Positions 1-10,593 of a stretch of 64,000 nucleotides of DNA are shown here, in pieces; positions within the stretch are counted from its first letter, which is position 1, and each line of letters begins with the position of its first letter. Below the pieces are notes generated by a model, which was not told where the DNA came from, ran no database searches, and worked only from the letters and a program-made list of their open reading frames with translations. The translations under genes were made by a program, and so were the position numbers. Source of the DNA: Prochlorococcus marinus CUG1438 (GTDB lineage Bacteria; Cyanobacteriota; Cyanobacteriia; PCC-6307; Cyanobiaceae); the NCBI GenBank assembly GCA_017644325.1, contig JAEPLS010000001.1, positions 620,001 through 684,000 on the forward strand. The letters run 5' to 3'.

Positions 1-240
1 AATTTAAGCGTACTAATTACTGTATTAAAAATTACATTCTATATACTGTTCTAGTTTTAGTTGTTGTAACATAAATATAGTGTAACTATTAATTTGAATT
101 AGGATCTTTCAATTTGTCGATGGATTTATGAAATGATTTATTTCTTGATCTCTATTGAGTAGTCTTCATTTTTCGAATTATTAATAGTTAATTCAAAATG
201 TTTTTAGTAAAATAAGAATTATGGGTTAGAAAAAATTAAT

Positions 241-1134
241 TTGACTAATAATTCCAATAGTTTAATTTCCAAACCTGATTGGTTAAGAGTAAAAGCTCCG
301 CAAGTTGAGAGAATTGGAAATACTGCAAATTTGTTAAATGATTTAAATCTCAATACTGTATGTCAAGAGGCAAGTTGTCCAAATATTGGTGAATGTTTTG
401 CAAGTGGAACTGCAACTTTCCTCATAATGGGTCCTGGCTGTACTAGGGCATGTCCATACTGCGATATTGATTTTGATAGATCTAAAAGAGAATTAGATCC
501 AACAGAACCATATCGTCTAGCCGAAGCTGTTTATAGAATGCAACTCAGACATGTTGTAATTACATCAGTTAACAGAGACGATCTTGAGGATGGTGGCGCA
601 TCTCAATTTTTTGAATGTGTTTATCAAGTAAGAAAAAAATCTCCTGAAACTACCATTGAGCTTTTAATCCCTGATCTTTGTGGTAACTGGAAAGCGCTTG
701 AAAAAGTTCTTGATTCAAATCCAAATGTTTTAAACCATAATATCGAGACTGTGTCTTCGTTATATAAAAAAGTAAGACCTCAAGGTAAATATGAGAGAAC
801 TCTTGAGTTGCTTAAAAGGACTAGAGAATATTCCCCCAAAGTTTATACAAAGTCAGGCTTTATGCTTGGTTTAGGGGAAGAAGATGAGGAGGTCTTAAGT
901 CTTCTTAAGGATTTAAAAAGTAATTTTGTTGATATTGTTACTATTGGCCAATACTTATCTCCTGGCCCTAATCATTTACCTGTTCAAAGATTTGTTAGTC
1001 CCTCAAAATTTAATTATTTTAAAGTTTTTGGGGAAAAAGATTTGGACTTTATGCAAGTAGTTAGTTCTCCTTTAACTCGTAGCAGTTACCATGCTGAAGA
1101 AATTCAAAAACTTATGAAAAAGTATCCAAGATAA
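241..1134 (+). CDS. lipA: Lipoyl synthase (radical SAM)
   Basis: Lipoyl synthase inserts two sulfurs into protein-bound octanoyl groups to make the lipoyl cofactor of 2-oxoacid dehydrogenases and glycine cleavage. Both iron-sulfur cluster motifs are visible: the auxiliary cluster cysteines C41, C46 and C52, and the radical-SAM CX3CX2C at C67, C71 and C74. The C-terminal RSSYHAEE stretch supplies the conserved serine region of the family. The 297-residue length is normal. Translation appears to start at TTG 241, because no in-frame ATG precedes the conserved N-terminus and the family motif PDWLRVK follows directly. It converges on the YCII-like gene with no gap. Identification is very secure; only the start is somewhat open. 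Confidence 0.96.
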   Translation: MTNNSNSLISKPDWLRVKAPQVERIGNTANLLNDLNLNTVCQEASCPNIGECFASGTATFLIMGPGCTRACPYCDIDFDRSKRELDPTEPYRLAEAVYRMQLRHVVITSVNRDDLEDGGASQFFECVYQVRKKSPETTIELLIPDLCGNWKALEKVLDSNPNVLNHNIETVSSLYKKVRPQGKYERTLELLKRTREYSPKVYTKSGFMLGLGEEDEEVLSLLKDLKSNFVDIVTIGQYLSPGPNHLPVQRFVSPSKFNYFKVFGEKDLDFMQVVSSPLTRSSYHAEEIQKLMKKYPR

Positions 1135-1434
1135 TCATCTACATTTATTTGAATCTACCCACTCATTTAATTTCCATTCAACTAGATCATTTTTAATCAT
1201 TGGATCATTCTTAATGATTTTTAGTGCATTTTTATAATTATTCATCTCAAGAATTAGTAATCCCCCCGCACCTGGCGTATTTAACTCATCTACCAGAAAA
1301 CCGCTTTTTATATTAATTCCTTCTTTTTTTAATTTTTTTATCCAATCAATATGTTCACTAATTATTTTTCGTTTTAAATCATTCTTGATTAAGTATTCTT
1401 TTTTTATAATTTCGGTTTTAACAAAGAAAGGCAT
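1135..1434 (-). CDS. YCII-like small protein
   Basis: This 99-residue protein resembles the YciI/YCII (dimeric alpha-beta barrel) family: an N-terminal strand followed by a helix carrying a conserved-type His (SEHIDWIKKL), then a GGLLILEMNNYKNALKIIKNDP segment typical of the fold. Family members are small enzymes or ligand-binding proteins, mostly uncharacterised. The start codon lies immediately downstream of the gltB stop with zero intervening bases, so it is almost certainly cotranscribed and perhaps translationally coupled with gltB. No specific function can be assigned. The family call is moderately sure and rests on fold-like pattern, not on a catalytic signature. Confidence 0.75.
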   Translation of the reverse strand: MPFFVKTEIIKKEYLIKNDLKRKIISEHIDWIKKLKKEGINIKSGFLVDELNTPGAGGLLILEMNNYKNALKIIKNDPMIKNDLVEWKLNEWVDSNKCR

Positions 1435-4400
1435 TTACATTTTCGTTATGCCAAGCATCTCCTCTTCGCTTGGGGGAACAATTAATTTAAACTTACTCTT
1501 GAAATGAGACCAATTTTCAATTATTTTGGCAGCTTTTAAGCTATTTGTTTTTGCTCGATATTCTCTAATAATTTCTAATAAAGTATCTTCCTGCTTTGAT
1601 GAAGTTATTTGATGAATGCTAACTATTTCTTTGTTAACTTTATTACTTAAATCATTATTCTCATCGATTATAAAAGCTATACCACCGGTCATGCCCGCAC
1701 CAATATTCCTTCCTATGGAACCTAGAATTACTACTTTTCCACCAGTCATATATTCACAGCAATGATCACCTGCTCCCTCTGTTACTGCTGTAGCACCACT
1801 ATTTCTTACTGCAAATCTTTCTCCCGATTTTCCTAATGCAAATAATTTCCCACCTGTTGCTCCATAAAGGCACGTATTTCCTAGTATGACTTGTTCAGAG
1901 GAGTTTTTATCTATTTTTGGTGGAATTATTGTAAGTATTCCTCCATTCATTCCTTTACAAACATAATCATTAGCTTCTCCGATTAATTGAACATTCATTC
2001 CCTTCAATAAAAAGGCACCAAAGCTTTGTCCTGCATAGCCTTTGAAATTTAAGTTGAGTTCGCCGTTGAAGCCAGTGTTGCCATAAAGTTCTGCGATTTC
2101 GCCGGATATTTTTGCACAAACACTTCTATCTGTATTTTTTATCTCGATTTCTTTGGTTAATTTTTTGTGGTTTTTAATTGAATCTATAAATTCAGTATCA
2201 GACAAAAACTCGTCTTCTAATACACAACCATTACTATGAGCATTTTTTGAATGTTCTAACCATGATCTATCAGTGGTTGAATGCTCATTATTTACTAAAG
2301 AAGAAAGATCGATATTAGAAGTTTTTGGAAGATGGATATTTCTTGCAGAAAGAAATTCCTGATTACCAATCAGTTCTCGCATATTAGAAACACCGATACT
2401 ACTCATTATCTGTCTAACTTCTTCAGCAATATACAAGAAAAAATTGACAACATTTTCTGGAATACCTTTAAATCTTTTTCTTAATTCTTCTTTTTGAGTG
2501 GCAACTCCAACAGGACACTTGTTTGTATGACAAACCCGAGCCATTATGCATCCTTCAGCTATCATCGCCACAGAACCAAAACCGTATTCTTCAGCACCAA
2601 GTAAAGCTGCAATCACTACATCCCAGCCTGTTTTAAGACCTCCATCAGTTCTCAAAATTACTCTTTCACGCAAGTTATTCTCTAAGAGCGATTTATGAAC
2701 CTCAGCAACACCTAGTTCCCATGGTAAACCTGCATGTTTAATAGAACTTAGGGGTGAAGCACCTGTGCCTCCGTCATGGCCTGAAATTTGAATTACATCT
2801 GCATTAGCTTTGCTTACTCCAGCAGCAATAGTACCTATACCAATTTCAGAAACGAGTTTAACGCTCACCTTCGCTTTTGGATGAACTTGATGTAAGTCAT
2901 GGATAAGTTGAGCTAAATCTTCAATTGAATAAATATCATGATGCGGGGGAGGAGATATTAGAGCTACTCCAGGTTTACTATTTCTTAGTTTTGCGATGTA
3001 AGAATCAACTTTTGGACCAGGCAATTGCCCCCCTTCTCCAGGTTTTGCACCTTGAGCCATTTTAATCTCGAGTTGTTTGCCACTTCTTAGATATTCAGGC
3101 GTAACTCCAAATCTACCTGATGCTATTTGTTTAATAGCTGAGCATGCAGTGTCTCCATTTTCGAGACCTCTAATAAATGGCAACGTCGCTGATTGAGTGT
3201 TTTCATCGATATCATTTAAAACATTAAAACGAGCTGGATCTTCTCCCCCTTCTCCACTATTACTTTTTCCACCAATTCTATTCATCGCAACTGCTAACAC
3301 TTCATGCGCTTCTCTTGATAAGGCACCTAAACTCATTCCTCCAGTGCAGAACCTTTTGCAAATTGATTCAACACTTTCAACTTCTTCTAATGGAATACTT
3401 TTTCTGTTTGAATTAATTGTTAGTAAATCTCTTAGAGATGTTGTGGGTCTATTACTAATGAGTTTTTTGTAAGTTTCAAAATGATCATATCCTGGACCTT
3501 GTTTGACAGCTGAATGTAATACTTTGGACATCTCAGGGTTATTGGAATGATATTCTCCATTATTTCTAAATTGTACAAATCCTAAAAATTCTAATTTCTT
3601 TAAATCGATCTCTGGATAGGCTTTAGTGTGTATTGAAAGTGTTTCATTAGTCAATTCTTTCAATGTTATGCCAGCTATACGGCTTGTTGTACCATCAAAA
3701 GCAATTTTTATTAAGTCAGATCCAAGGCCTACAGCTTCAAAAATTTGTGCTCCATGGTAACTAGATAAAAGTGAGATGCCTATTTTCGAAAGAATTTTTC
3801 TTAGACCGTCTTCTAAAGCTTTTTTAATATTTTCTTGAACATCAATTATTGATAATGAATTAATTTTATTGCTATCAATAAGTTTCTGTGTTTTTGGATG
3901 TTTTAACCAGTGTCTTCCTGCTTCGAAAGTTAACCAAGGGCAAACCGCGCTTGCACCATAGCCAATTAAACAAGCTAGGTGATGTGTGCTCCAACATTGA
4001 CCTGTTTCAATAATTAGAGAAGCTTTTAGCCTAATTTCTTTTTTTAGAAGATAATGATGAATTGCCCCAACAGCAAGTAAAGGAGGGATAAAAGTCTTTT
4101 TAGGACTAATTCCCTTATCAGAAATAATAATTAAAGAGCAACCTTCTTTTATAGAGAGCTCACTCTGTTTACAAATTGCTTTTAATTGGTTCTCTAACCC
4201 TTGAACACCTTCCTCAATATCAAACAAACTTGAAATTGTTTGAGATTTAATTTTTGAATTTTTAATAGAAATGAGTTCTTCCTCATTGAGAATTGGACTT
4301 TTTAAATGAACAAAAGGTTTAGGGTCTTTAATCTCAAATGTTGTACATCTTTCTCCAAGATGCATTTCTAAACTCATTACCAGTTTTTCTCTCAGAGGGT

Positions 4401-6009
4401 CAATGGGAGGATTTGTAACTTGCGCAAATCTTTGCTTGAAATAGTCGTATAAAATATGTGGTTTTGAAGAAAGCACTGCTAAAGGAATATCGTCGCCCAT
4501 ACAATAAGTAGGCTCTTTGGCTAATGAAGCCATTGAATCCAAAATAAGATCATTATCTTCTGCTGAAAAACCGTACGCAGTTTGTTGTTGTAACAACTCA
4601 AGATCTTTTAGTTTGCAGTCTTTAAACCATTCACTATTTTCAATTTTTATAGTTCTATTACTTAGGAGGTTTTTATAATCATGCCTTTGAGCTGCTTCAG
4701 ATTTAACCTCCCAATTTCTTAGGATTTCATTCTTATGAAAATCAACTGCCAACATTTGTCCTGGTCCTAAGCGACCTTTTTCTACTACTCTTTCCTCTTC
4801 AATATCTACTACTCCTGTTTCAGAACCCATGATTACAAAGCCATCTTTTGTTATTGAATATCTTGCTGGTCTTAAACCATTTCTATCAAGCGTTGCTCCT
4901 ACAAAATTTCCATCTGCAAAGACAAGAAGAGCAGGCCCATCCCAAGCTTCTTGTAGGCTCGCTGAATACTCATAAAATGCTTTAATGTCTTCCCTGTGTT
5001 TAAGTTCTGGTTGATCTCTAAATGCTTCAGGAACAAGTTTTAATAATGAATCAGTTATGGGTTGGCCTGAGCGAATATTAATTTCTAGGGTTGCATCTAG
5101 ATTTGATGAATCACTTTTATTTACATCTACAATAGGCTTGATGTCATTAGATAACTCTCCCCAAAAATCATCTATATGTGTTTCTGAAGCTTTAGCCCAA
5201 TTGATATTGCCTAAGAGTGTATTAATTTCGCCATTATGACCTAAAAATCTCATGGGCTGAGCTAGCGGCCATTTTGGAAGAGTATTGGTACTAAACCTAC
5301 GATGATAAACAGAAAATGAGACCTTAAAACTCTCTTCTTTTAGATCCTGATAAAATTCAGATAATACTTCAGAACGTACCATACCTTTATAAACAATTGT
5401 TTGAGAACTTAGTGAAGCAAAATAAAATTCACAATCCCCAACATTGTTTTTAAAAGTTTCTCTTATTTTTTTTTCAATTCTTTTTCTTAATTGGAATAAA
5501 AGTCTCTCAATATCCTGATGATCTTTTTTATCAAGATCTAAAATCCACTGACATATAAATGGAGCATTTGCCTTGGCTAAAGGGCCTAAAATTTCATTAT
5601 TAACTGGTACTGTTCTCCAAAATGTATTGTTTACTCTTAATTTATCTGCTTCTTGATCACAAATTGCTTTACATTCTTCAATTTTCTCTTTTCTGTTAGG
5701 CATAAAAACCATGCCTAAACCTCTATCTATATCTGGATTATTTTTCAGATCCATTTTTTCTGCTAGATACTCCCATGGAATTGAACATAAAATTCCTGCT
5801 CCATCTCCTGAGTCACTATCTCCTCCACAACCTCCTCTATGCTCCATGCAATTAAGGCCTTTTAGGGATTGTTTAAGAATCCAGTTGCTTTCTATGCCTT
5901 TTACATTTGCTATAAACCCAACTCCGCACGCATCTTTCTCACCAATTATTCCATTTGGGGAATAACTATCTTGATATGGCTCAACGATTCTTTTGATACT
6001 CTCTGCCAT
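1435..6009 (-). CDS. gltB: Ferredoxin-dependent glutamate synthase (Fd-GOGAT)
   Basis: Glutamate synthase converts glutamine and 2-oxoglutarate to two glutamates, the second step of ammonium assimilation. The 1524-residue chain has the full order: an N-terminal class-II glutamine amidotransferase domain whose nucleophile would be Cys28 (DACGVGF) after removal of a 27-residue propeptide, a central domain, an FMN-binding synthase barrel (about 850-1220) with the 3Fe-4S motif CX5CX4C (CIMARVCHTNKC, near residue 1155), and a C-terminal GXGXG beta-helix domain. No gltD-like small subunit lies next to it, consistent with the cyanobacterial ferredoxin-dependent single-chain enzyme (also called glsF). 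It is divergent from rpsL across 194 bp and is followed without gap by the YCII-like gene. Confidence 0.96.
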   Translation of the reverse strand: MAESIKRIVEPYQDSYSPNGIIGEKDACGVGFIANVKGIESNWILKQSLKGLNCMEHRGGCGGDSDSGDGAGILCSIPWEYLAEKMDLKNNPDIDRGLGMVFMPNRKEKIEECKAICDQEADKLRVNNTFWRTVPVNNEILGPLAKANAPFICQWILDLDKKDHQDIERLLFQLRKRIEKKIRETFKNNVGDCEFYFASLSSQTIVYKGMVRSEVLSEFYQDLKEESFKVSFSVYHRRFSTNTLPKWPLAQPMRFLGHNGEINTLLGNINWAKASETHIDDFWGELSNDIKPIVDVNKSDSSNLDATLEINIRSGQPITDSLLKLVPEAFRDQPELKHREDIKAFYEYSASLQEAWDGPALLVFADGNFVGATLDRNGLRPARYSITKDGFVIMGSETGVVDIEEERVVEKGRLGPGQMLAVDFHKNEILRNWEVKSEAAQRHDYKNLLSNRTIKIENSEWFKDCKLKDLELLQQQTAYGFSAEDNDLILDSMASLAKEPTYCMGDDIPLAVLSSKPHILYDYFKQRFAQVTNPPIDPLREKLVMSLEMHLGERCTTFEIKDPKPFVHLKSPILNEEELISIKNSKIKSQTISSLFDIEEGVQGLENQLKAICKQSELSIKEGCSLIIISDKGISPKKTFIPPLLAVGAIHHYLLKKEIRLKASLIIETGQCWSTHHLACLIGYGASAVCPWLTFEAGRHWLKHPKTQKLIDSNKINSLSIIDVQENIKKALEDGLRKILSKIGISLLSSYHGAQIFEAVGLGSDLIKIAFDGTTSRIAGITLKELTNETLSIHTKAYPEIDLKKLEFLGFVQFRNNGEYHSNNPEMSKVLHSAVKQGPGYDHFETYKKLISNRPTTSLRDLLTINSNRKSIPLEEVESVESICKRFCTGGMSLGALSREAHEVLAVAMNRIGGKSNSGEGGEDPARFNVLNDIDENTQSATLPFIRGLENGDTACSAIKQIASGRFGVTPEYLRSGKQLEIKMAQGAKPGEGGQLPGPKVDSYIAKLRNSKPGVALISPPPHHDIYSIEDLAQLIHDLHQVHPKAKVSVKLVSEIGIGTIAAGVSKANADVIQISGHDGGTGASPLSSIKHAGLPWELGVAEVHKSLLENNLRERVILRTDGGLKTGWDVVIAALLGAEEYGFGSVAMIAEGCIMARVCHTNKCPVGVATQKEELRKRFKGIPENVVNFFLYIAEEVRQIMSSIGVSNMRELIGNQEFLSARNIHLPKTSNIDLSSLVNNEHSTTDRSWLEHSKNAHSNGCVLEDEFLSDTEFIDSIKNHKKLTKEIEIKNTDRSVCAKISGEIAELYGNTGFNGELNLNFKGYAGQSFGAFLLKGMNVQLIGEANDYVCKGMNGGILTIIPPKIDKNSSEQVILGNTCLYGATGGKLFALGKSGERFAVRNSGATAVTEGAGDHCCEYMTGGKVVILGSIGRNIGAGMTGGIAFIIDENNDLSNKVNKEIVSIHQITSSKQEDTLLEIIREYRAKTNSLKAAKIIENWSHFKSKFKLIVPPSEEEMLGITKM

Positions 6010-6164
6010 AGATTATTTAATTCTATTTTGTTATTTGTGTATTTCTATTATAAAAATAAATATCAAAATAAATCTAAAAATAATTAATATTTACTAAACA
6101 ATTTTAATTTCACTAATTTTTAAAAAAATTTGATCAAAAACTTTAGTTGGTGCTCGTAAAAGGT

Positions 6165-6170
6165 TATGAT
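6165..6170 (+). promoter_or_regulatory. Candidate -10 box for the str operon
   Basis: A TATGAT hexamer ends 33 bases before the rpsL start codon, in the gltB/rpsL divergent spacer. The same hexamer occurs at a similar distance upstream of rpsT. No convincing -35 element is visible, which is common in Prochlorococcus. The assignment is inference from position and sequence only. Confidence 0.35.
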
Positions 6171-6203
6171 GGTTAAATGTTTATTTTTATTTAAAAATAA
6201 TAG

Positions 6204-6578
6204 ATGCCCACCATTTCACAATTAATAGGTTCAGAAAGAAAACGTCTGACTAGGAAAACAAAATCTCCTGCGCTTAAAGCTTGTCCTGAGAGAAGAGGAG
6301 TATGTACAAGGGTTTATACATCTACACCAAAAAAACCTAATTCAGCCTTGAGAAAAGTTGCAAGAGTAAGATTAACTTCAGGTTTCGAAGTCACGGCTTA
6401 TATTCCTGGAATTGGACATAATTTGCAAGAACACTCAGTAGTATTACTTAGGGGTGGAAGAGTTAAGGATTTACCAGGAGTCAGATATCATATAATAAGA
6501 GGAACTTTAGATACGGCTGGAGTCAAAGATAGACGTCAATCCAGATCTAAATATGGAGCAAAAGCTCCAAAAGATTAA
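6204..6578 (+). CDS. rpsL: 30S ribosomal protein S12 (uS12)
   Basis: S12 sits at the decoding centre of the small subunit. The 124-residue sequence shows the family's invariant segments [12 protein letters not shown], the CTRVYT and KKPNSALRK region, and the [10 protein letters not shown] and SRSKYGAK motifs near the C-terminus. The Lys of KKPNSALRK corresponds to the classical streptomycin-resistance position and is wild type. It is first in the rpsL-rpsG-fusA-tufA-rpsJ order and is followed by rpsG after 25 bp. Confidence 0.98.
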   Translation: MPTISQLIGSERKRLTRKTKSPALKACPERRGVCTRVYTSTPKKPNSALRKVARVRLTSGFEVTAYIPGIGHNLQEHSVVLLRGGRVKDLPGVRYHIIRGTLDTAGVKDRRQSRSKYGAKAPKD

Positions 6579-6603
6579 TTTGTAAACAGTACTTTTTTTA
6601 AAA

Positions 6604-7074
6604 ATGTCACGTCGTAATGCAGCAGTAAAAAGACCAGTTCTCCCTGATCCTCAATTTAATAGTCGTCTAGCTTCAATGATGATATCTAGATTGATGAAAC
6701 ATGGCAAAAAATCTACAGCTCAAAGAATATTGTCTGATGCTTTTTCTCTAATTAGTGAAAGAACTGGAGGTAATGCAGTCGAGTTGTTTGAAACAGCTGT
6801 AAAAAATGCAACTCCTTTAGTCGAAGTAAGAGCTAGGAGAGTTGGTGGTGCTACTTATCAAGTCCCAATGGAAGTGCGCCAAGAAAGGGGTACCGCTATG
6901 GCATTGAGATGGCTTGTAACATTCTCTCGAGCTAGAAATGGCAAAAGCATGTCCCAAAAACTTGCGGGTGAGTTGATGGATGCAGCAAATGAAACTGGTA
7001 GCTCAGTTAAAAAAAGAGAAGATACTCATAAAATGGCTGAAGCAAATAAAGCTTTTGCACATTACAGATATTAA
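6604..7074 (+). CDS. rpsG: 30S ribosomal protein S7 (uS7)
   Basis: S7 nucleates assembly of the 30S head and lines the E site. The 156-residue protein begins [15 protein letters not shown] and contains the diagnostic [16 protein letters not shown] segment and the C-terminal [15 protein letters not shown] end seen across bacteria. It lies 25 bp after rpsL and 97 bp before fusA. That spacer also contains a consensus -10 hexamer, so fusA may additionally be transcribed on its own. Confidence 0.98.
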
Positions 7075-7133
7075 TTTCATCAAAAAGGTACTTAAGTAGT
7101 TTATCATTATAAAAGTTTGCTTATCAGGTGAAC

Positions 7134-7139
7134 TATAAT
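7134..7139 (+). promoter_or_regulatory. Candidate -10 box upstream of fusA
   Basis: A perfect TATAAT lies in the rpsG-fusA spacer and ends 32 bases before the fusA TTG start, a spacing like that of the candidate rpsL promoter. There is no recognisable -35. A 10-bp palindrome (TACTTAAGTA, 7089-7098) lies further upstream. An internal promoter within the str operon is inferred. Confidence 0.35.
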
Positions 7140-7171
7140 TATTTTCAATTATTTTATTTGGAGTTTTAAAA

Positions 7172-9247
7172 TTGGCACGCGACTTTCCCCTAGAACGAGT
7201 AAGGAACATAGGTATAGCCGCTCATATTGACGCAGGGAAGACAACAACTACTGAAAGAATCTTGTTCTACTCAGGTGTAGTTCACAAGATAGGTGAGGTA
7301 CATGATGGTGCTGCTGTAACAGATTGGATGGATCAAGAAAGAGAAAGAGGGATAACTATCACTGCTGCTGCAATTTCTACTAGTTGGCAAGATCACAGAA
7401 TTAATATTATTGATACACCTGGACACGTTGACTTTACTATTGAAGTGGAAAGATCAATGAGAGTTTTGGATGGTGTAATAGCTGTATTTTGCGCAGTTGG
7501 TGGAGTTCAGCCTCAATCTGAAACAGTTTGGCGTCAAGCAGATAGATATTCCGTCCCTAGGATGGTTTTTGTTAACAAAATGGATAGAACTGGAGCAGAT
7601 TTCTTGAAGGTTAATAAGCAAATTAAAGATCGACTTAAAGCAAATGCTCTCCCAATTCAGTTACCTATTGGAGCTGAAGGAGATCTCACAGGAATTATTG
7701 ATTTAGTTGCCAACAAAGCATATCTCTATAAAAATGACTTAGGTACAGACATTGAAGAAGCATCAATCCCTCCTGAAATGAAGGAACAAGCAGATGAATG
7801 GAGACTCAAGTTAATGGAGAGTGTTGCAGAAAATGATGAAGAGTTGATAGAAATATTCTTAGAAACAGGCGAATTATCCGAAGAACAACTTAAAAAAGGA
7901 ATCAGAGAAGGAGTTTTAAAACATGGAATGGTTCCAGTATTGTGTGGCTCAGCTTTCAAGAATAAAGGAGTACAACTTGTTTTAGACGCAGTAGTTGACT
8001 ACTTGCCAGCTCCAGTTGATGTAAAACCAATACAAGGTGTTTTGCCAAGCGGAAAAGAAGATGTCAGGCCTTCGGATGATAATGCTCCTTTCAGTGCATT
8101 AGCTTTCAAAGTAATGTCTGATCCTTATGGAAAATTAACTTTTGTAAGAATGTATTCAGGTGTCCTCTCAAAGGGTAGCTACGTTATGAATTCTACTAAA
8201 GATGCAAAAGAGAGAATTTCGAGATTAGTAATTTTAAAAGCTGATGAAAGAGAGGAAGTTGATGAATTGAGGGCTGGAGATTTAGGTGCTGTATTAGGTC
8301 TTAAAAATACTACTACTGGTGATACTTTATGTAATACAGAAGATCCCATAGTATTAGAGACTTTATTTATTCCAGAACCAGTTATTTCTGTAGCAGTTGA
8401 GCCCAAAACTAAGGGGGATATGGAAAAATTGTCAAAAGCTTTAACGGCTTTGTCTGAGGAAGATCCAACTTTCAGGGTAAGTACTGATCCGGAAACTAAT
8501 CAAACTGTAATTGCGGGTATGGGTGAGTTGCATCTAGAGATTCTTGTTGACAGAATGTTAAGAGAATTTAAAGTTGAAGCCAATATTGGCGCTCCTCAGG
8601 TTTCTTATAGAGAGACCATCAGGTCTAGTTCTACTGGTGAAGGTAAATATGCAAGACAAACTGGAGGAAAAGGTCAATATGGGCATGTAATAATTGAAAT
8701 GGAACCTGCTGAAGTTGGTAAAGGTTTTGAATTTGTCAACAAAATTGTTGGCGGTGCTGTACCTAAAGAGTATATAGGTCCTGCGTCAAATGGTATGAAA
8801 GAAACCTGTGAATCTGGTGTTCTTGCCGGTTATCCCCTCATTGATGTAAAAGTAACACTAGTCGATGGTTCATTCCACGATGTAGACTCATCTGAAATGG
8901 CCTTTAAAATTGCAGGTTCCATGGCTTTTAAAGATGGGGTTAAAAAATGCAATCCTGTCCTGTTAGAGCCTATGATGAAAGTTGAGGTCGAAAGTCCTGA
9001 CGATTTTCTTGGATCTGTAATTGGTGATCTCTCCTCTAGAAGAGGTCAAGTTGAAGGGCAATCTGTTGACGATGGATTGTCTAAGGTACAGGCCAAAGTG
9101 CCCTTAGCCGAAATGTTCGGTTATGCAACACAACTCCGATCAATGACACAAGGTCGGGGTATATTTTCAATGGAGTTCGCAAATTATGAGGAAGTTCCAC
9201 GTAATGTTGCTGAAGCTATCATTTCCAAGAATCAGGGCAACTCCTGA
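7172..9247 (+). CDS. fusA: Elongation factor G
   Basis: EF-G is the GTPase that drives ribosomal translocation. The 691-residue chain carries the G1 motif AHIDAGKT, the G3 motif DTPGHVDF, the G4 motif NKMDR, and EF-G domains II-V, including the domain IV segment GGKGQYGHV. The start is TTG 7172 (product [14 protein letters not shown]), preceded by a GGAG ribosome-binding site at 7160-7163. The normal bacterial length is retained. It stands between rpsG and tufA in the canonical str order. Confidence 0.98.
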   Translation: MARDFPLERVRNIGIAAHIDAGKTTTTERILFYSGVVHKIGEVHDGAAVTDWMDQERERGITITAAAISTSWQDHRINIIDTPGHVDFTIEVERSMRVLDGVIAVFCAVGGVQPQSETVWRQADRYSVPRMVFVNKMDRTGADFLKVNKQIKDRLKANALPIQLPIGAEGDLTGIIDLVANKAYLYKNDLGTDIEEASIPPEMKEQADEWRLKLMESVAENDEELIEIFLETGELSEEQLKKGIREGVLKHGMVPVLCGSAFKNKGVQLVLDAVVDYLPAPVDVKPIQGVLPSGKEDVRPSDDNAPFSALAFKVMSDPYGKLTFVRMYSGVLSKGSYVMNSTKDAKERISRLVILKADEREEVDELRAGDLGAVLGLKNTTTGDTLCNTEDPIVLETLFIPEPVISVAVEPKTKGDMEKLSKALTALSEEDPTFRVSTDPETNQTVIAGMGELHLEILVDRMLREFKVEANIGAPQVSYRETIRSSSTGEGKYARQTGGKGQYGHVIIEMEPAEVGKGFEFVNKIVGGAVPKEYIGPASNGMKETCESGVLAGYPLIDVKVTLVDGSFHDVDSSEMAFKIAGSMAFKDGVKKCNPVLLEPMMKVEVESPDDFLGSVIGDLSSRRGQVEGQSVDDGLSKVQAKVPLAEMFGYATQLRSMTQGRGIFSMEFANYEEVPRNVAEAIISKNQGNS

Positions 9248-9292
9248 TCTCTAAACCAAAACACTCTTAAACCCTCGATTCTTTAATTCAAA

Positions 9293-10492
9293 ATGGCTCG
9301 CGAGAAGTTCGAAAGGAACAAACCACATGTCAACATTGGTACTATTGGCCACGTTGATCATGGAAAAACAACACTAACTGCTGCTATTACAAATGTATTA
9401 GCAAAAAAAGGTCAAGCTCAAGCTCAAGACTATGGAGACATTGATGGTGCTCCTGAAGAAAGAGAGCGTGGCATCACTATTAATACTGCTCACGTCGAAT
9501 ATGAAACTGAAGGCAGACATTACGCTCATGTCGATTGCCCTGGTCATGCTGATTATGTAAAAAACATGATTACAGGAGCTGCCCAAATGGACGGAGCTAT
9601 TTTAGTTTGTGCCGCGACAGATGGTCCGATGGCGCAAACTAAAGAGCATATTCTTCTGGCTAAACAGGTTGGAGTTCCTGCTCTAGTAGTTGCTCTCAAC
9701 AAGTGCGATATGGTCGACGATGAAGAAATTATTGAACTCGTCGAAATGGAAATAAGAGAACTTTTAGATAGTTACGACTTCCCTGGAGACGATATACCTA
9801 TTGTTCAAGTTTCAGGTTTAAAAGCTCTTGAAGGTGATTCTACTTGGGAATCAAAAATCGAAGAATTAATGAAAGCAGTTGATGCTAGCATTCCTGAACC
9901 AGAGAGAGAAGTTGACAAACCATTCTTGATGGCTGTTGAAGACGTTTTCTCAATCACTGGTAGAGGAACAGTAGCTACAGGAAGAATTGAGAGAGGTAAA
10001 GTTAAGGTTGGAGAAGAAGTTGAAATTGTTGGAATAAGAGATACCAGATTAACTACTGTTACTGGAGTTGAAATGTTCCGCAAACTTCTTGATGAAGGAA
10101 TGGCTGGTGATAATGTTGGACTACTGTTACGTGGTGTTCAGAAAGAAGATATCGAGAGAGGAATGGTGCTTGTTAAGAAAGGGTCTATTACACCTCATAC
10201 TCAGTTTGAAGGAGAAGTTTATGTCCTCAAAAAAGAAGAGGGAGGTAGACATACGCCTTTCTTCGCTGGTTATAGACCTCAATTTTATATCAGAACAACT
10301 GATGTGACTGGTCAAATTACAGCTTTCACCTCGGATGATGGCTCTAATGTTGAAATGGTTATGCCTGGCGACAGAATCAAAATGACTGGAGAATTAATTT
10401 GTCCAGTAGCTATCGAACAAGGTATGCGATTCGCAATCCGCGAAGGTGGACGAACTATTGGTGCTGGAGTTGTATCTAAGATTCTCAAATAA
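9293..10492 (+). CDS. tufA: Elongation factor Tu
   Basis: EF-Tu delivers aminoacyl-tRNA to the ribosome as a ternary complex with GTP. The 399 residues contain the P-loop GHVDHGKT, the switch-[14 protein letters not shown], the G3 DCPGHADY, the G4 NKCD and the domain II/III signatures, ending AGVVSKILK. It follows fusA after 45 bp. Codon choice includes more C-ending codons than nearby genes, as expected for a highly expressed gene, although I have not calculated this. A strong hairpin follows before rpsJ. Confidence 0.99.
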
Positions 10493-10540
10493 TATTTTGA
10501 ATTTTAAGAATTTAACCCCAGTCGCTTAATATAAATATAT

Positions 10541-10576
10541 TGATCAGGGTCATTGCTGTTCAATGACCCTCCATCA
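10541..10576 (+). terminator. Strong hairpin in the tufA-rpsJ spacer
   Basis: A perfect 10-bp inverted repeat, AGGGTCATTG at 10546-10555 and CAATGACCCT at 10561-10570, encloses a five-base loop (CTGTT). After a short internal bulge it is extended by TGAT at 10541-10544 pairing with ATCA at 10573-10576. No T-run follows, so it does not look like a classic intrinsic terminator. It ends 17 bases before the rpsJ start and could act in termination, mRNA processing, stabilisation of tuf mRNA or control of rpsJ translation. The structure is certain; the role is not. Confidence 0.6.
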
Positions 10577-10593
10577 GTAATTAATTTGAAATT

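Noticed and set aside
3197-3472. Plus-strand ORF of 91 codons opposite gltB
   Set aside because: It is antisense to the strongly conserved synthase domain of gltB and has no domain of its own; a frame shadow.
7089-7098. 10-bp palindrome TACTTAAGTA before fusA
   Set aside because: Short and AT-rich; no loop and no partner sites, so it is likely chance.
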